Source: RPQJ01 sp963748985
Lineage (GTDB): Bacteria; Pseudomonadota; Gammaproteobacteria; Steroidobacterales; Steroidobacteraceae
DNA: 64,000 nt
Assembly: GCA_963748985.1 (NCBI GenBank)
Contig: CAVVKQ010000027.1
Location: 1-64,000, forward strand
Direction: 5' to 3'
Below, one piece after another: positions 24,731 to 33,668 of this stretch. Made by a program: the position numbers and the translations under genes. The notes under the pieces are model-generated. The model had not been told where the DNA came from and did no database searches. It saw only the letters and a list, made by a program, of their open reading frames with translations. The first letter of the stretch is position 1. The number at the start of each line of letters is the position of its first letter.

Positions 24731-25801
24731 TTAACAGCTTGACAATAGCCGTTCAACGACCGCAGCACCGGCTTCACGGCTACCGACCGTGGCCTTGCCG
24801 GCCAGCGCAATGTCTGCGGTGCGCACGCCCGCGCTGACAGCGTCTTCGACCGCGGTCGCGACAGCAGCGGCCTCGGTTTCGAGTCCGAGTGAGTACCTGA
24901 GCATCATCGCCGCGCTCAGGATCGTGCCGTACGGATTCGCGATGCCGCGCCCTGCGATGTCGGGTGCGGAGCCGTGAATCGGTTCGTAAAGTCCGTTGGT
25001 TCCCTCACCGAGAGAGGCGGAGGGCAGCAGGCCGAGCGATCCGGCGATCATGGAGGCCTCGTCCGTCAGGATGTCGCCGAACATGTTCTCGGTGAGCAGC
25101 ACGTCGAACGACGCGGGACGCCGGATCAGGTGCATCGCAGCGGCGTCGACGAGCATGTGCTCGAACCCCACCTCTGGAAACTCTTCTCGCAGCACGCGCT
25201 CGACCACTGCTCGCCACAGCCGGGAGGTCTCCAGGACGTTGGCTTTGTCCACAGATACGATGCGACGTCGACGGCCCATCGCCAGTCGCCCGGCAACACG
25301 GGTTACGCGCTCGACTTCGAGGGTGGTGTAGGTGCAGACGTCTTCGGCTTCGTGGGCCGTCCGGCTCTTCTTGCCGAAGTAGATGCCACCGGTCAGTTCC
25401 CGCACCACCATGATGTCCGTGCCCGTGATGACCTCGGGCTTAAGCGGCGAAGCGTCGAGCATCGACTCCATGGTGCGCACCGGGCGCAGGTTGGCGAACA
25501 CGCCAAGCGTGCGGCGCAGCTCCAGCAGGCCCTGTTCAGGGCGCACCCGTGCACCGGGATCGGACCACTTCGGACCGCCTACGGCGCCAAGCAGCGTCGC
25601 CGCGCTTTCGCGGCAGGCGTCGATCGTGCGGGGCGGCAGTGCCGAGCCGGAAGCGTCAATTGCCGCGCCACCAATCAGCGCCTCGGCGAATTCGAAGTCG
25701 TGACCGAACTTCGAACCCACGGCCTGCAGCACCCGGACAGCCTCGGCCGTGACCTCGGGACCGATGCCATCGCCGCCGAGGACTGCGATGCGTGCCTTCA
25801 T
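24731..25801 (-). CDS. leuB: 3-isopropylmalate dehydrogenase
   Basis: This 356-residue enzyme oxidises and decarboxylates 3-isopropylmalate in leucine synthesis. Family segments are LGGDGIGPEV, LLGAVGGPKW, the substrate loop with RELTGGIYFG, and the NAD-binding GLYEPIHGSAPDIAGRGIANP. The ATG at 25801 overlaps the leuD stop by 4 bp. It is the last gene of the operon. Confidence 0.97.
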   Translation of the reverse strand: MKARIAVLGGDGIGPEVTAEAVRVLQAVGSKFGHDFEFAEALIGGAAIDASGSALPPRTIDACRESAATLLGAVGGPKWSDPGARVRPEQGLLELRRTLGVFANLRPVRTMESMLDASPLKPEVITGTDIMVVRELTGGIYFGKKSRTAHEAEDVCTYTTLEVERVTRVAGRLAMGRRRRIVSVDKANVLETSRLWRAVVERVLREEFPEVGFEHMLVDAAAMHLIRRPASFDVLLTENMFGDILTDEASMIAGSLGLLPSASLGEGTNGLYEPIHGSAPDIAGRGIANPYGTILSAAMMLRYSLGLETEAAAVATAVEDAVSAGVRTADIALAGKATVGSREAGAAVVERLLSSC

Positions 25802-26379
25802 GCGCCGTCCCGCGTGCGCTCGAAACGCTCGATCGCGGCCATCTGGCTCAGCAGGTACCCGAGTTCGTCGATGCCGTTCATCAGGCAATAGCGCGAGAAC
25901 GACTCGAGCGGAAACTTCACTTCACGACGATCCGGCAGGCGCAGCGTGCAGGCCGGCAGGTCGACCTCGACTTCGACGCCCGGATTGGCGAGCAGCCACT
26001 CGTGCGTCGATTCGTCCACGACGACGGGTAGCAGTCCGTTCTTCAGGCTGTTGTTGCGGAAGATGTCCGCGATCTCGGTGCTGATGACGACGCGGATGCC
26101 GAAATCGAGCAGCGCCCAGGGCGCGTGCTCACGCGAGGAGCCACAGCCGATGTTGCGACCGGCCACCAGCACCTGGCAGCCCTTGGCCGCGGGCTGGTTC
26201 AGCACGAAGTCGGGTTTCGGCTGGCCGGCCTGGTCATAGCGCCAGTCGGCGAACAGCGAAACGCCGAGGCCGTCGCGGACGGTGGTGGTCAGGAAGCGGG
26301 CCGGGATGATCTGGTCCGTGTCGATGTTGGTGGACGGCATGACGACCGTCCGCGAGCGGATGACTGTGATCGGGTCCAT
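25798..26379 (-). CDS. leuD: 3-isopropylmalate dehydratase small subunit
   Basis: This 193-residue swivel-domain subunit pairs with LeuC. NIDTDQIIPARFL and GCGSSREHAPWAL are the signature segments for substrate binding at the aconitase-type active site. The ATG at 26379 gives the standard N terminus; the longer open frame upstream lies in leuC. It is 32 bp after leuC. Confidence 0.96.
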   Translation of the reverse strand: MDPITVIRSRTVVMPSTNIDTDQIIPARFLTTTVRDGLGVSLFADWRYDQAGQPKPDFVLNQPAAKGCQVLVAGRNIGCGSSREHAPWALLDFGIRVVISTEIADIFRNNSLKNGLLPVVVDESTHEWLLANPGVEVEVDLPACTLRLPDRREVKFPLESFSRYCLMNGIDELGYLLSQMAAIERFERTRDGA

Positions 26380-26411
26380 GTGCTGGTTCTGTGTTGTAGG
26401 CGCGACCCGGC

Positions 26412-27815
26412 TCAGCCGAGGAACTCGCGCGGGTCGGTGACGCGACCGCGCACGGCGGCAGCAGCGGCGGAGGCAGGGCTGGCCAGCAAGGTGCGTGCCC
26501 CGATGCCTTGCCGGCCTTCGAAGTTGCGGTTGCTGGTGCTGACGCAATACTGGCCGGCGTCGACGAGGTCGCCGTTCATGCCGAGGCACATCGAGCAGCC
26601 GGACTCGCGCCATTCAGCGCCCGCATCCGTAAAGATCTTCGCCAGGCCGCGCTGTTCGGCTTCGAGCTTGATCTGCTGCGAGCCAGGCACGACCAGGGTA
26701 CGCACGCCCTGAGCGACCTTGCGTCCGCGCAGTATGGCGGCGGCGGCTTCCAGGTCCGAGAGGCGCGCGTTGGTGCAGCTGCCGATGAAAACAACCTGCA
26801 CCGGCTTCTCGGCCATGCGCTCACCCGCGGTGAGACCCATGTACGCCAGCGACTTCGCAAACACGGCATCGCCCGGACGTTCCGGCACATTGCCGCTGAT
26901 CGTGGTGACCATCCCCGGGTTGGTGCCGAACGTGATCATCGGCTCGAGCGTGCTGGCGTCGAACGCAGCGGACTTGTCAAAGACCGCTCCCGCATCGCTG
27001 CCGAGCGAGTTCCAGTCGGCAACGGCCTTGTCCCAATCCACGCCGACCGGCGCGAAAGGACGGCCCTGCAGGTACTCGTACGTGGTTGCATCCGGCGCAA
27101 TCATGCCCGCGCGTGCGCCGGCTTCGATCGACATGTTGCAGACGGTCATGCGCTCGTCCATCGACATCGCTGCGATGGCGGAGCCGCGGAATTCGATGAC
27201 GTGGCCGGTGCCGCCATTGACGCCGATCCTGCCGATGACGGCGAGGACGACGTCCTTGGCCGACACGCCGGCAGGCAGCCTGCCGTTGACGACGATCTCG
27301 AGTGTCTTCGGCTTGCGCTGCAGCAGGCACTGCGTGGCCAGCACGTAACCGACTTCCGTGGTGCCGATGCCGAAGGCGAGGGCACCGAACGCGCCGTGCG
27401 TGCTGGTGTGACTGTCGCCGCAGACGATGGTCTTGCCGGGCTGCGTGGCACCCTGTTCCGGCCCGATGATGTGCACGATGCCGCGGCGCGAGTCCTGCAA
27501 CCCGATCAGGTTCACGCCGAACTCGGCGCAGTTCACTTCGAGCTGGCGCACCTGCCTGGCGGCCGATTCGAGCTTGATCGGCAGGCCGCCGAAGATCTGC
27601 GCCGTGTCGGTCGGCGTCGAGTGGTCCATCGTCGCCAGCGTGCGGTCGAGCCGGCGGACCTTGAGGTGGCGGGCGCGCAGGACGTCGAACGCCTGGGGGG
27701 AGGTGACTTCGTGCGTCAGGTGCAGGTCGATATACAGGATCGCGGGCGTGTCATCCGTCTCGGGCACGACGACGTGCCGTTGCCACACTTTCTCGAACAG
27801 GCTCTGCGCAGTCAT
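26412..27815 (-). CDS. leuC: 3-isopropylmalate dehydratase large subunit
   Basis: This 467-residue iron-sulfur subunit isomerises isopropylmalate. The three 4Fe-4S cysteines are visible in FIGSCTNARLSDL and SGCSMCLGMNGD. CGDSHTSTHGAFG and YVLATQCLLQ are further family segments. The start ATG is at 27815, 20 bp downstream of leuA. Confidence 0.97.
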   Translation of the reverse strand: MTAQSLFEKVWQRHVVVPETDDTPAILYIDLHLTHEVTSPQAFDVLRARHLKVRRLDRTLATMDHSTPTDTAQIFGGLPIKLESAARQVRQLEVNCAEFGVNLIGLQDSRRGIVHIIGPEQGATQPGKTIVCGDSHTSTHGAFGALAFGIGTTEVGYVLATQCLLQRKPKTLEIVVNGRLPAGVSAKDVVLAVIGRIGVNGGTGHVIEFRGSAIAAMSMDERMTVCNMSIEAGARAGMIAPDATTYEYLQGRPFAPVGVDWDKAVADWNSLGSDAGAVFDKSAAFDASTLEPMITFGTNPGMVTTISGNVPERPGDAVFAKSLAYMGLTAGERMAEKPVQVVFIGSCTNARLSDLEAAAAILRGRKVAQGVRTLVVPGSQQIKLEAEQRGLAKIFTDAGAEWRESGCSMCLGMNGDLVDAGQYCVSTSNRNFEGRQGIGARTLLASPASAAAAAVRGRVTDPREFLG

Positions 27816-27835
27816 TCCGGCTCCGGTCGTTCGTT

Positions 27836-29416
27836 TCAGACGGCCGCGGCGGGCGACGTCTCGTTCTGGTCGGCGCCGCGGCGGCGCGAGGATTCGATGG
27901 CGTTGATCACTTCGATGAAGGCCCGCACGCCCGACTCGACGATGTCGGTCGTGACGCTGGTGCCGCGGTAGCTGCGGTTGTTGTATTCGCAGGTGACGAC
28001 GGCTTCGCCCTGGGCGTCTTCGCCGCTCGACACGCTGCGCACTTCGAACTTGCGCAGCTTCACGAACACGCCGGTCGCCTGCTCGATCGCCTTGAGCGCG
28101 GCGTCGACCGGGCCGTCGCCCGACGATTCCTGCGTGACGATGCGGCCGTCGACATGGCGCAGCACGACCCGGCCCGTGGCGAAGCGCGTCGAGTCGCTGA
28201 CGACGTGCAGATTCTCGAGCTGCCAGGGACCGCCGTCGTTGCCGATCTCGGCCTTGAGCACGAGCGCTTCGATGTCGCCGTCGAAGAGCTCCTTCTTCTT
28301 GTCGGCCAGCGCCTTGAAGTCGTCGAACACGCGCGCGAGTTCGGCGTCCGACAGCTCGAAGCCGAGTTCCTTGATGCGCTCGCGCAGGGCCGCGCGGCCG
28401 CTGTGTTTGCCGAGCACGAGGTTGGTGCGGGACATGCCCACGTCGTGCGGCCGCATGATCTCGTAGGTCGAATGGTGCTTCAGCATGCCGTGCTGGTGGA
28501 TGCCGGATTCGTGCGCGAACGCGTTCTCGCCGACCACCGCCTTGTTGCGCGGAATCGGCATGCCCGTGATGCTCGAGAGCAGGCGGCTCGTCGGGAACAG
28601 TCGCCTGGTGTCGATGCCGGTGTGCAGGCCGTAGATGCCTTCGCGCACCTTGAGCGCCATCGTGATTTCCTCGAGCGACGCATTGCCCGCACGCTCGCCG
28701 ATGCCGTTGATCGTGCATTCCACCTGGCGCGCGCCGCCGCGGACGGCAGCGAGGCTGTTGGCCACGGCCATGCCGAGGTCGTTGTGGCAGTGAACGCTGA
28801 AGGTCACCTTGTCGGCGCCGCGAACGTTCTGCGTCAGGAACGAGAAGACGTCGTGGAATTCCTCGGGCACCGTATAGCCGACGGTGTCGGGCACGTTGAT
28901 CGTGGTCGCGCCGGCTTCGATCACGGCCTCGACCACTTCACGCAGGAATTCGGGTTCGGTGCGCGAAGCGTCCTCGGGCGAGAACTCGATGTCCTCGCAC
29001 AGGCTGCGGGCGTACTTCACGCCTTCGACGGCCGTGTGGATGATCTGCTCCTTCGCCATGTTGAGCTTGTGCTCGCGATGGATCGCGCTGGTGGCGAGGA
29101 AGACGTGGATGCGCGGCCTGGCGGCGACCTTGACCGCGCTCCAGGCCTTGTCGATGTCCTCGCGGTTGCAGCGCGCGAGACCGGCGATGATCGGGCCCCG
29201 CACCTCGCGCGCGATTTCATGCACGGCCTCCCAGTCGCCCGGGGAGGCGACCGGGAACCCGGCCTCGATGACGTCCACGCCCAGTTCGGCCAGGGCACGC
29301 GCCATCCGCAGCTTCTCGGGCTGCGTCATGCTGCATCCCGGCGATTGCTCGCCGTCGCGCAGCGTGGTGTCGAAGATCAGCACGCGGTTCGGGTCGTGGT
29401 TGGACATGGTCGTCAC
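27836..29416 (-). CDS. leuA: 2-isopropylmalate synthase
   Basis: This 526-residue enzyme commits 2-oxoisovalerate to leucine synthesis. The catalytic domain starts with LIFDTTLRDGEQSPGCSM, and the metal site includes FSVHCHNDLGMAVANS. The C-terminal regulatory domain (from about residue 390) contains the leucine-sensing repeats. Either the ATG at 29416 or the one at 29407 could be used. It lies 28 bp downstream of ilvC in the same leader-controlled operon. Confidence 0.97.
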   Translation of the reverse strand: MTTMSNHDPNRVLIFDTTLRDGEQSPGCSMTQPEKLRMARALAELGVDVIEAGFPVASPGDWEAVHEIAREVRGPIIAGLARCNREDIDKAWSAVKVAARPRIHVFLATSAIHREHKLNMAKEQIIHTAVEGVKYARSLCEDIEFSPEDASRTEPEFLREVVEAVIEAGATTINVPDTVGYTVPEEFHDVFSFLTQNVRGADKVTFSVHCHNDLGMAVANSLAAVRGGARQVECTINGIGERAGNASLEEITMALKVREGIYGLHTGIDTRRLFPTSRLLSSITGMPIPRNKAVVGENAFAHESGIHQHGMLKHHSTYEIMRPHDVGMSRTNLVLGKHSGRAALRERIKELGFELSDAELARVFDDFKALADKKKELFDGDIEALVLKAEIGNDGGPWQLENLHVVSDSTRFATGRVVLRHVDGRIVTQESSGDGPVDAALKAIEQATGVFVKLRKFEVRSVSSGEDAQGEAVVTCEYNNRSYRGTSVTTDIVESGVRAFIEVINAIESSRRRGADQNETSPAAAV

Positions 29417-29444
29417 CGTGGTGGACGGGTGAGGGCGGTTTGAC

Positions 29445-30431
29445 TCAGCCCTGGTTGAGCCAGGGCATGCGGGCGCGAAGTTGCACGCCGACCTTCTCGA
29501 TCGGGTGCGCCAGGTCCTTTTTCATCAGGGCGTCGTACTTCTTGCGCCCCGTCTTGTTCTCGCGGATCCAGACGCGCGCGAAGCTGCCGTCCTGGATTTC
29601 GCCCAGGATTTTCTTCATCTCTTTCTTCGTCGCCTTGTTCACGACGCGCGGGCCGCGGGTGAGGTCACCCCACTTGGCGGTGTGCGAGATGTACTTGTGC
29701 ATCTTGGCGAGGCCGCCTTCGTGCAGCAGGTCGACGATCAGCTTCAGTTCGTGCAGGCACTCGTAGTAGGCGACTTCGGGCTGGTAGCCAGCCTCGACCA
29801 GTGTCTCGTAGCCCTTGAGCACGAGCTCGGTCGCACCGCCGCACAGCACCGCCTGCTCGCCGAAGAGGTCCGTCTCGGTTTCTTCCTTGAAGGTCGTTTC
29901 GATCACGCCGGCGCGCGTGCCGCCGATGCCGTCGGCGTAGGTGAGCGCCTTGGCCTTGGCCTTGCCCGAGGCGTCCTGTGCGATTGCGATCAGGCACGGC
30001 ACGCCGCGGCCTTCCTGGTACTGGCGGCGCACGAGGCCGCCCGGGCCCTTCGGCGCGATCAGCACGACGTCGAGGTCCTTGCGCGGCTTGATCTGCTTGA
30101 AGTGGATGTTGAAGCCGTGCGCGAAGAGCAGCGTGGCGCCCTTGGCAAGGTTCGGCAGGATTTCCTTGTAGTTCCCGGCCTGCGTGGTGTCGGGCGTGAG
30201 CAGGGCGACCAGCGTGGCGCCCTTGACGGCTTCGGCCGGCGTGGCGACCGCAAGGCCGTCTTTCTTCGCCTGCTTCCAGCTGTCGCCCTTGCGGACGCCG
30301 ACGACGACGTCGTAGCCCGAGTCCTTGAGGTTCAACGCATGCGCGCGCCCCTGGCTGCCGTAGCCGACCACGGTGATCTTCGCGCCCTTGAGCGCCTTCT
30401 TGTCGACGTCCTTCTTCGAGTACGCACGCAT
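29445..30431 (-). CDS. ilvC: Ketol-acid reductoisomerase (class I)
   Basis: This 328-residue enzyme converts acetolactate to dihydroxyvalerate for valine and leucine. The Rossmann motif VVGYGSQGRAHALNLKDSG is followed by the acidic metal-binding segment (ETETDLFGEQAVLCGG). The start is the ATG at 30431, giving MRAYSKKD; an in-frame extension to 30782 runs through the leader and attenuator and is not coding. It is first in the operon, ahead of leuACDB, so control by leucine falls on it too. Confidence 0.96.
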   Translation of the reverse strand: MRAYSKKDVDKKALKGAKITVVGYGSQGRAHALNLKDSGYDVVVGVRKGDSWKQAKKDGLAVATPAEAVKGATLVALLTPDTTQAGNYKEILPNLAKGATLLFAHGFNIHFKQIKPRKDLDVVLIAPKGPGGLVRRQYQEGRGVPCLIAIAQDASGKAKAKALTYADGIGGTRAGVIETTFKEETETDLFGEQAVLCGGATELVLKGYETLVEAGYQPEVAYYECLHELKLIVDLLHEGGLAKMHKYISHTAKWGDLTRGPRVVNKATKKEMKKILGEIQDGSFARVWIRENKTGRKKYDALMKKDLAHPIEKVGVQLRARMPWLNQG

Positions 30432-30469
30432 CTCGTCATCTCCTCGGAATCGTGTCCGTTTTGCCATAC

Positions 30470-30513
30470 CTAAAACTAAAAACCCCGCGCCGGCTGGCTG
30501 GCCGTGCGGGGTT
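30470..30513 (-). terminator. Attenuator terminator of the ilvC-leu operon
   Basis: On the minus strand AACCCCGC (read from 30513) and GCGGGGTT (ending at 30481) form the stem, followed by a U-rich run (30470-30480). It lies between the leader peptide stop (30542) and ilvC (30431), the position expected for a transcription attenuator. Confidence 0.8.
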
Positions 30514-30541
30514 CCTGATGTCCAATCGCGCCTTTGCGCTC

Positions 30542-30652
30542 TCAGCCCGGAGCCCCGCACCTCCGCAGGGGAAGCAGGGTAAGCGACGCAAGCAGCAGGC
30601 CGGCCAGCAGGGTGACCGAAGTGATGAGGGAGGAGTCGAGCGACGACTGCAT
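30542..30652 (-). CDS. leuL: Leucine-rich leader peptide
   Basis: This 36-codon frame starts with ATG at 30652 and encodes MQSSLDSSLITSV followed by TLLAGLLLASLTLLPLRR. Eleven of 36 residues are Leu, with the clusters LL, LLL and LL in the middle. It ends about 30 bp before a terminator hairpin and precedes ilvC. Ribosome stalling at Leu codons under leucine shortage should prevent the terminator from forming. A consensus TTGACA lies about 65 bp upstream. It is too short for normal gene finders. Confidence 0.85.
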   Translation of the reverse strand: MQSSLDSSLITSVTLLAGLLLASLTLLPLRRCGAPG

Positions 30653-30692
30653 CCGGCGCCTGCGTGTGAGAGCGAAAAAAAGTAGGGTGCGG

Positions 30693-30722
30693 ATAGCAGC
30701 ACAGCGTGCCGTGCATTGTCAA
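30693..30722 (-). promoter_or_regulatory. Promoter of the leuL-ilvC-leuACDB operon
   Basis: On the minus strand a perfect -35 TTGACA (30722 to 30717) is followed after 18 bp by a weak -10 TGCTAT (30698 to 30693). It is about 40 bp upstream of the leader peptide start. Confidence 0.6.
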
Positions 30723-30840
30723 CCGCAGTGCAAAAAGAGTCGGTCCGGGGCGGGGACGATCCCATGCCGACCGCGTCTGCAAACGGCGCTGCTAAGCTAT
30801 CAGACTGCGTTCGTTCAACCCGCAACGGAACCTGCACATC

Positions 30841-32250
30841 GTGGATTTTCTAGTCGATCCAGCCGCCGCCCCGGGCGCCGTGAACGCGCACGAACTCGAG
30901 CTCGTTCTCCAGTCCGACCTGAACCGCTGGCTGGAGGCCCAGGATCCGTCCGCACGAGCCTGGGTCGCCGCGACGGGTTTCAAAGCAGAGCGCCACCAGG
31001 TGCTGCTGCTGCCGTCCCCCGACGGCGTGCCGCGCCGGGCGGCTCTCGGTCTCGGCGCGCTGCCTTCGCTGGACGCGCTCGAACTCTGGCATGTGGCAGG
31101 GCTGCCGGATCGCTTGCCGGCGGGTACCCACTGGCGGGTCACGAACGAACTCACCGTCGCTGCGGCAAGCGCGCTCGCCCTGGGCTGGGCTTATGGCAGC
31201 TACCGGTTCGATACCTACAAATCGTCGACACAGCCGGCCATTGTGCGGGCACGGCTCATCGCGCCGTCAGCCGTAGACCACGCGCACGTCCTGCAACTCG
31301 CAGGTGCAACGGCGCTTGCTCGCGATCTCGTCAATACGCCGGCGTCCGACATGACGCCCGCGCGGCTTGCGGCCGAGGCGATCCGGATCGCGCGCGAGCA
31401 CGGTGCGGCCCCGCAGGAAATCATGGGTGACGAATTGCAGCGCGGGTTTCCTGCCATCCACGCCGTGGGGCAGGCCTCGGCCTGCGGCCCGCGACTCGTC
31501 GACTTCGTCTGGGGCGATCCGACGCATCCGAAAGTGACGTTGATCGGCAAGGGCGTCTGCTTCGACACCGGTGGCCTCGACATCAAGCCGTCGGCTGGCA
31601 TGGCGCTGATGAAGAAAGACATGGGTGGCGCAGCGTGCACGCTGGCGCTCGCGCAGCTCGTCATGCAAGCGCAACTGCGCGTGCGGCTGCGGGTCCTGAT
31701 TCCGGCCGTCGAAAACGCGATCGCCGGCAACGCGTATCGCCCGGGCGACGTGATTCGAACGCGCAAGGGTGTGACCGTCGAAATCGGCAACACGGACGCC
31801 GAAGGCCGGCTGGTGCTGTGCGATGCGATCGCGGCTGCGGACGAAGAAAAGCCCGACCTGCTGGTGGACCTGGCGACGCTCACCGGTGCGGCACGCGTGG
31901 CGCTCGGTCCTGAATTACCGGCGGTGTTCGGCACGCGCCAGGAGACCGTCGACGCACTGCTGCGGGCCGGGCGGCGAGTGGCGGATCCGCTGTGGCAGAT
32001 GCCGCTCTGGAGCGGCTACGACGACGATATCGCCAGCAAGGTCGCGGACATCAACAACGCATCGGCGTCGGCGTTTGCAGGCGCGATCATCGGGGCGCTG
32101 TACCTCAGGCGTTTCGTGACCAACGCCCAGGACTGGGTGCACGTCGACCTGTTCGCGTGGAACCCGAAGGATCGGCCCGGCCGACCGGTCGGGGCGGAGG
32201 CGCATGCCGTGCGCGCGCTGCACGCAATGATCACCGAACGTTATGCGTAG
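30841..32250 (+). CDS. M17-family leucyl aminopeptidase
   Basis: This 469-residue metallopeptidase removes N-terminal residues from peptides. The M17 core is intact: GKGVCFDTGGLDIKPSAGM with the metal-binding Asp and MKKDMGGAA with catalytic Lys and Asp, then the signature NTDAEGRLVL. The N-terminal domain is divergent from PepA. A GTG start at 30841 is used. It is divergent from the leader of the leu operon. Confidence 0.92.
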   Translation: MDFLVDPAAAPGAVNAHELELVLQSDLNRWLEAQDPSARAWVAATGFKAERHQVLLLPSPDGVPRRAALGLGALPSLDALELWHVAGLPDRLPAGTHWRVTNELTVAAASALALGWAYGSYRFDTYKSSTQPAIVRARLIAPSAVDHAHVLQLAGATALARDLVNTPASDMTPARLAAEAIRIAREHGAAPQEIMGDELQRGFPAIHAVGQASACGPRLVDFVWGDPTHPKVTLIGKGVCFDTGGLDIKPSAGMALMKKDMGGAACTLALAQLVMQAQLRVRLRVLIPAVENAIAGNAYRPGDVIRTRKGVTVEIGNTDAEGRLVLCDAIAAADEEKPDLLVDLATLTGAARVALGPELPAVFGTRQETVDALLRAGRRVADPLWQMPLWSGYDDDIASKVADINNASASAFAGAIIGALYLRRFVTNAQDWVHVDLFAWNPKDRPGRPVGAEAHAVRALHAMITERYA

Positions 32251-32268
32251 ACAGGGCGGGCTGCACCA

Positions 32269-32346
32269 GGCAGGTCGGTTCAGTGGCTCGTCCGGAGCGC
32301 GTGTCTGCCTTTCCAAGCGCAGGACGAGCCGCTGAAGCGACCTGCC
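32269..32346. repeat. Constant-loop palindrome, copy A
   Basis: Arms of 25 nt (32269-32293 and 32322-32346) pair at 23 positions around a 28-nt loop. The loop carries, on the minus strand, the core GGAAAGGCAGACACG shared with the copies at 39.5, 49.8, 49.9, 50.0 and 60.0 kb. The stem sequence is not shared. It fills the gap between the aminopeptidase gene and the next MFS gene and ends 2 bp before that gene's GTG. Confidence 0.85.
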
Positions 32347-32348
32347 AC

Positions 32349-33608
32349 GTGATCGACCTGCGTTACGAAAGGCGCGCCTGGACGCTGATCTACCTCTGCC
32401 TCGGGCTGGTTGAAGGCGGTACCGCGGCGGTGATGGTCCGGTCGCTGTTCGGCGACCAGGCCCCAGCGCTCGCCGTGGACCTGGTCGTGGCCATCGTGAG
32501 CGCGGCGCCGGCCTGGGCCAACCTGGCAAGCATGGCGTATGCGAGGCGCGCACAGGGCCAGCGCAAGATATCGTTCCTGTTTCCGCTGCTGCTGGCGATG
32601 GCGGCGTGCGTGGGAGCGCTGGCGCTCGTGCCGAAAAGCGGGGCTGGACTGCTGCTGTTTCTGGCGCTGTACGCTGCCGCGCGCCTGCTCTGGGCCGGCG
32701 TCGAAACCGTGCGCTCCGTGCTCTGGAGCGTGAACTACCCGTCGCGGCTGCGCGCGCGGATCACCGGCCGCATCACGATCAACACGTCGATTGCACTCGC
32801 GATTACCGGTCTCGGTATCGGCTGGCTGCTCGGGCACGAGGGACCGTGGTGGCGTATCGCGATTGCCCTGGGCGCAGCCTGCGGCGTGGCGGGAGCGTTC
32901 GCGTTCCGGCAGTTCAAGGTTCGACGCGAGGAAGAACTGCTCGAAGCCGAGCGCGCACGGCTGGTGGCGGGCGCCTCCTTCGGTTTCGGTGGCATGCGGG
33001 CGCTGCTCGCACGCGATGAGGCGTTCCGGCGCTACCAGTACGCGATGTCGATATTCGGCGCGGGTTTGCTCTCGCTCACGCCGCTGATGGTGATCTGCCT
33101 CGGCGACGTGCTGCAGTTGCCGGCGTTGTGGCAGGTGCTCGTCACGACGGCAATCCCGGTCATGGTGGTGCCATTCGCGATCCAGCCGTGGGCGCGATAC
33201 CTGGATCTCCATCGGGTGCTGGCGTTCCGCTCCGTGCACGGCAAGGTCACGGTCGTCGCGGTCGTGTTGTTCGTCGCGGCGGTACTGCTGCAGCTGCCGC
33301 TGCTGCTTGCGCCGGGCGCCGCGCTGCTTGGCGTCAGCCTGGCGGCCGGCAGCCTCGGCTGGACGCTGGGCCACAATGACTTTGCCCCGCGTGGCGAGGA
33401 GACGCGTTACATGGCACTGCACGTGACGCTGACCGGCATACGCGGGCTGGTCGCGCCGCCCCTGATGATCGCGCTGTACCACCTGCTCGGCAGCCTGCAC
33501 GCTGGACTCGGTCCGGCGGCGCTGCTGTTGCCCATGTTCTTCGTCATGAGCGGCGCCTATCGCTTTCATGTCATGCATCGCCTGCAGGTGGCAGCAAACG
33601 TCGCGTGA
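32349..33608 (+). CDS. MFS-like membrane transporter
   Basis: This approximately 419-residue protein has about 11-12 hydrophobic segments. It begins LRYERRAWTLIYLCLGLVEGG, with helices at about residues 10-30, 45-65, 75-120 and onward, and a cytoplasmic charged stretch RREEELLEAERARLV in the middle. Substrate is unknown. The GTG at 32349 is chosen because it follows palindrome A immediately; a GTG at 32283 would translate the palindrome. The ribosome site would fall inside the hairpin's right arm, which may hinder translation. Confidence 0.75.
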   Translation: MIDLRYERRAWTLIYLCLGLVEGGTAAVMVRSLFGDQAPALAVDLVVAIVSAAPAWANLASMAYARRAQGQRKISFLFPLLLAMAACVGALALVPKSGAGLLLFLALYAAARLLWAGVETVRSVLWSVNYPSRLRARITGRITINTSIALAITGLGIGWLLGHEGPWWRIAIALGAACGVAGAFAFRQFKVRREEELLEAERARLVAGASFGFGGMRALLARDEAFRRYQYAMSIFGAGLLSLTPLMVICLGDVLQLPALWQVLVTTAIPVMVVPFAIQPWARYLDLHRVLAFRSVHGKVTVVAVVLFVAAVLLQLPLLLAPGAALLGVSLAAGSLGWTLGHNDFAPRGEETRYMALHVTLTGIRGLVAPPLMIALYHLLGSLHAGLGPAALLLPMFFVMSGAYRFHVMHRLQVAANVA

Positions 33609-33668
33609 CCGCGATAACGGCAGGCCGCACAATTGCCGCGTGAATTCTTCCCGCCCGGAGCCCGTTCG

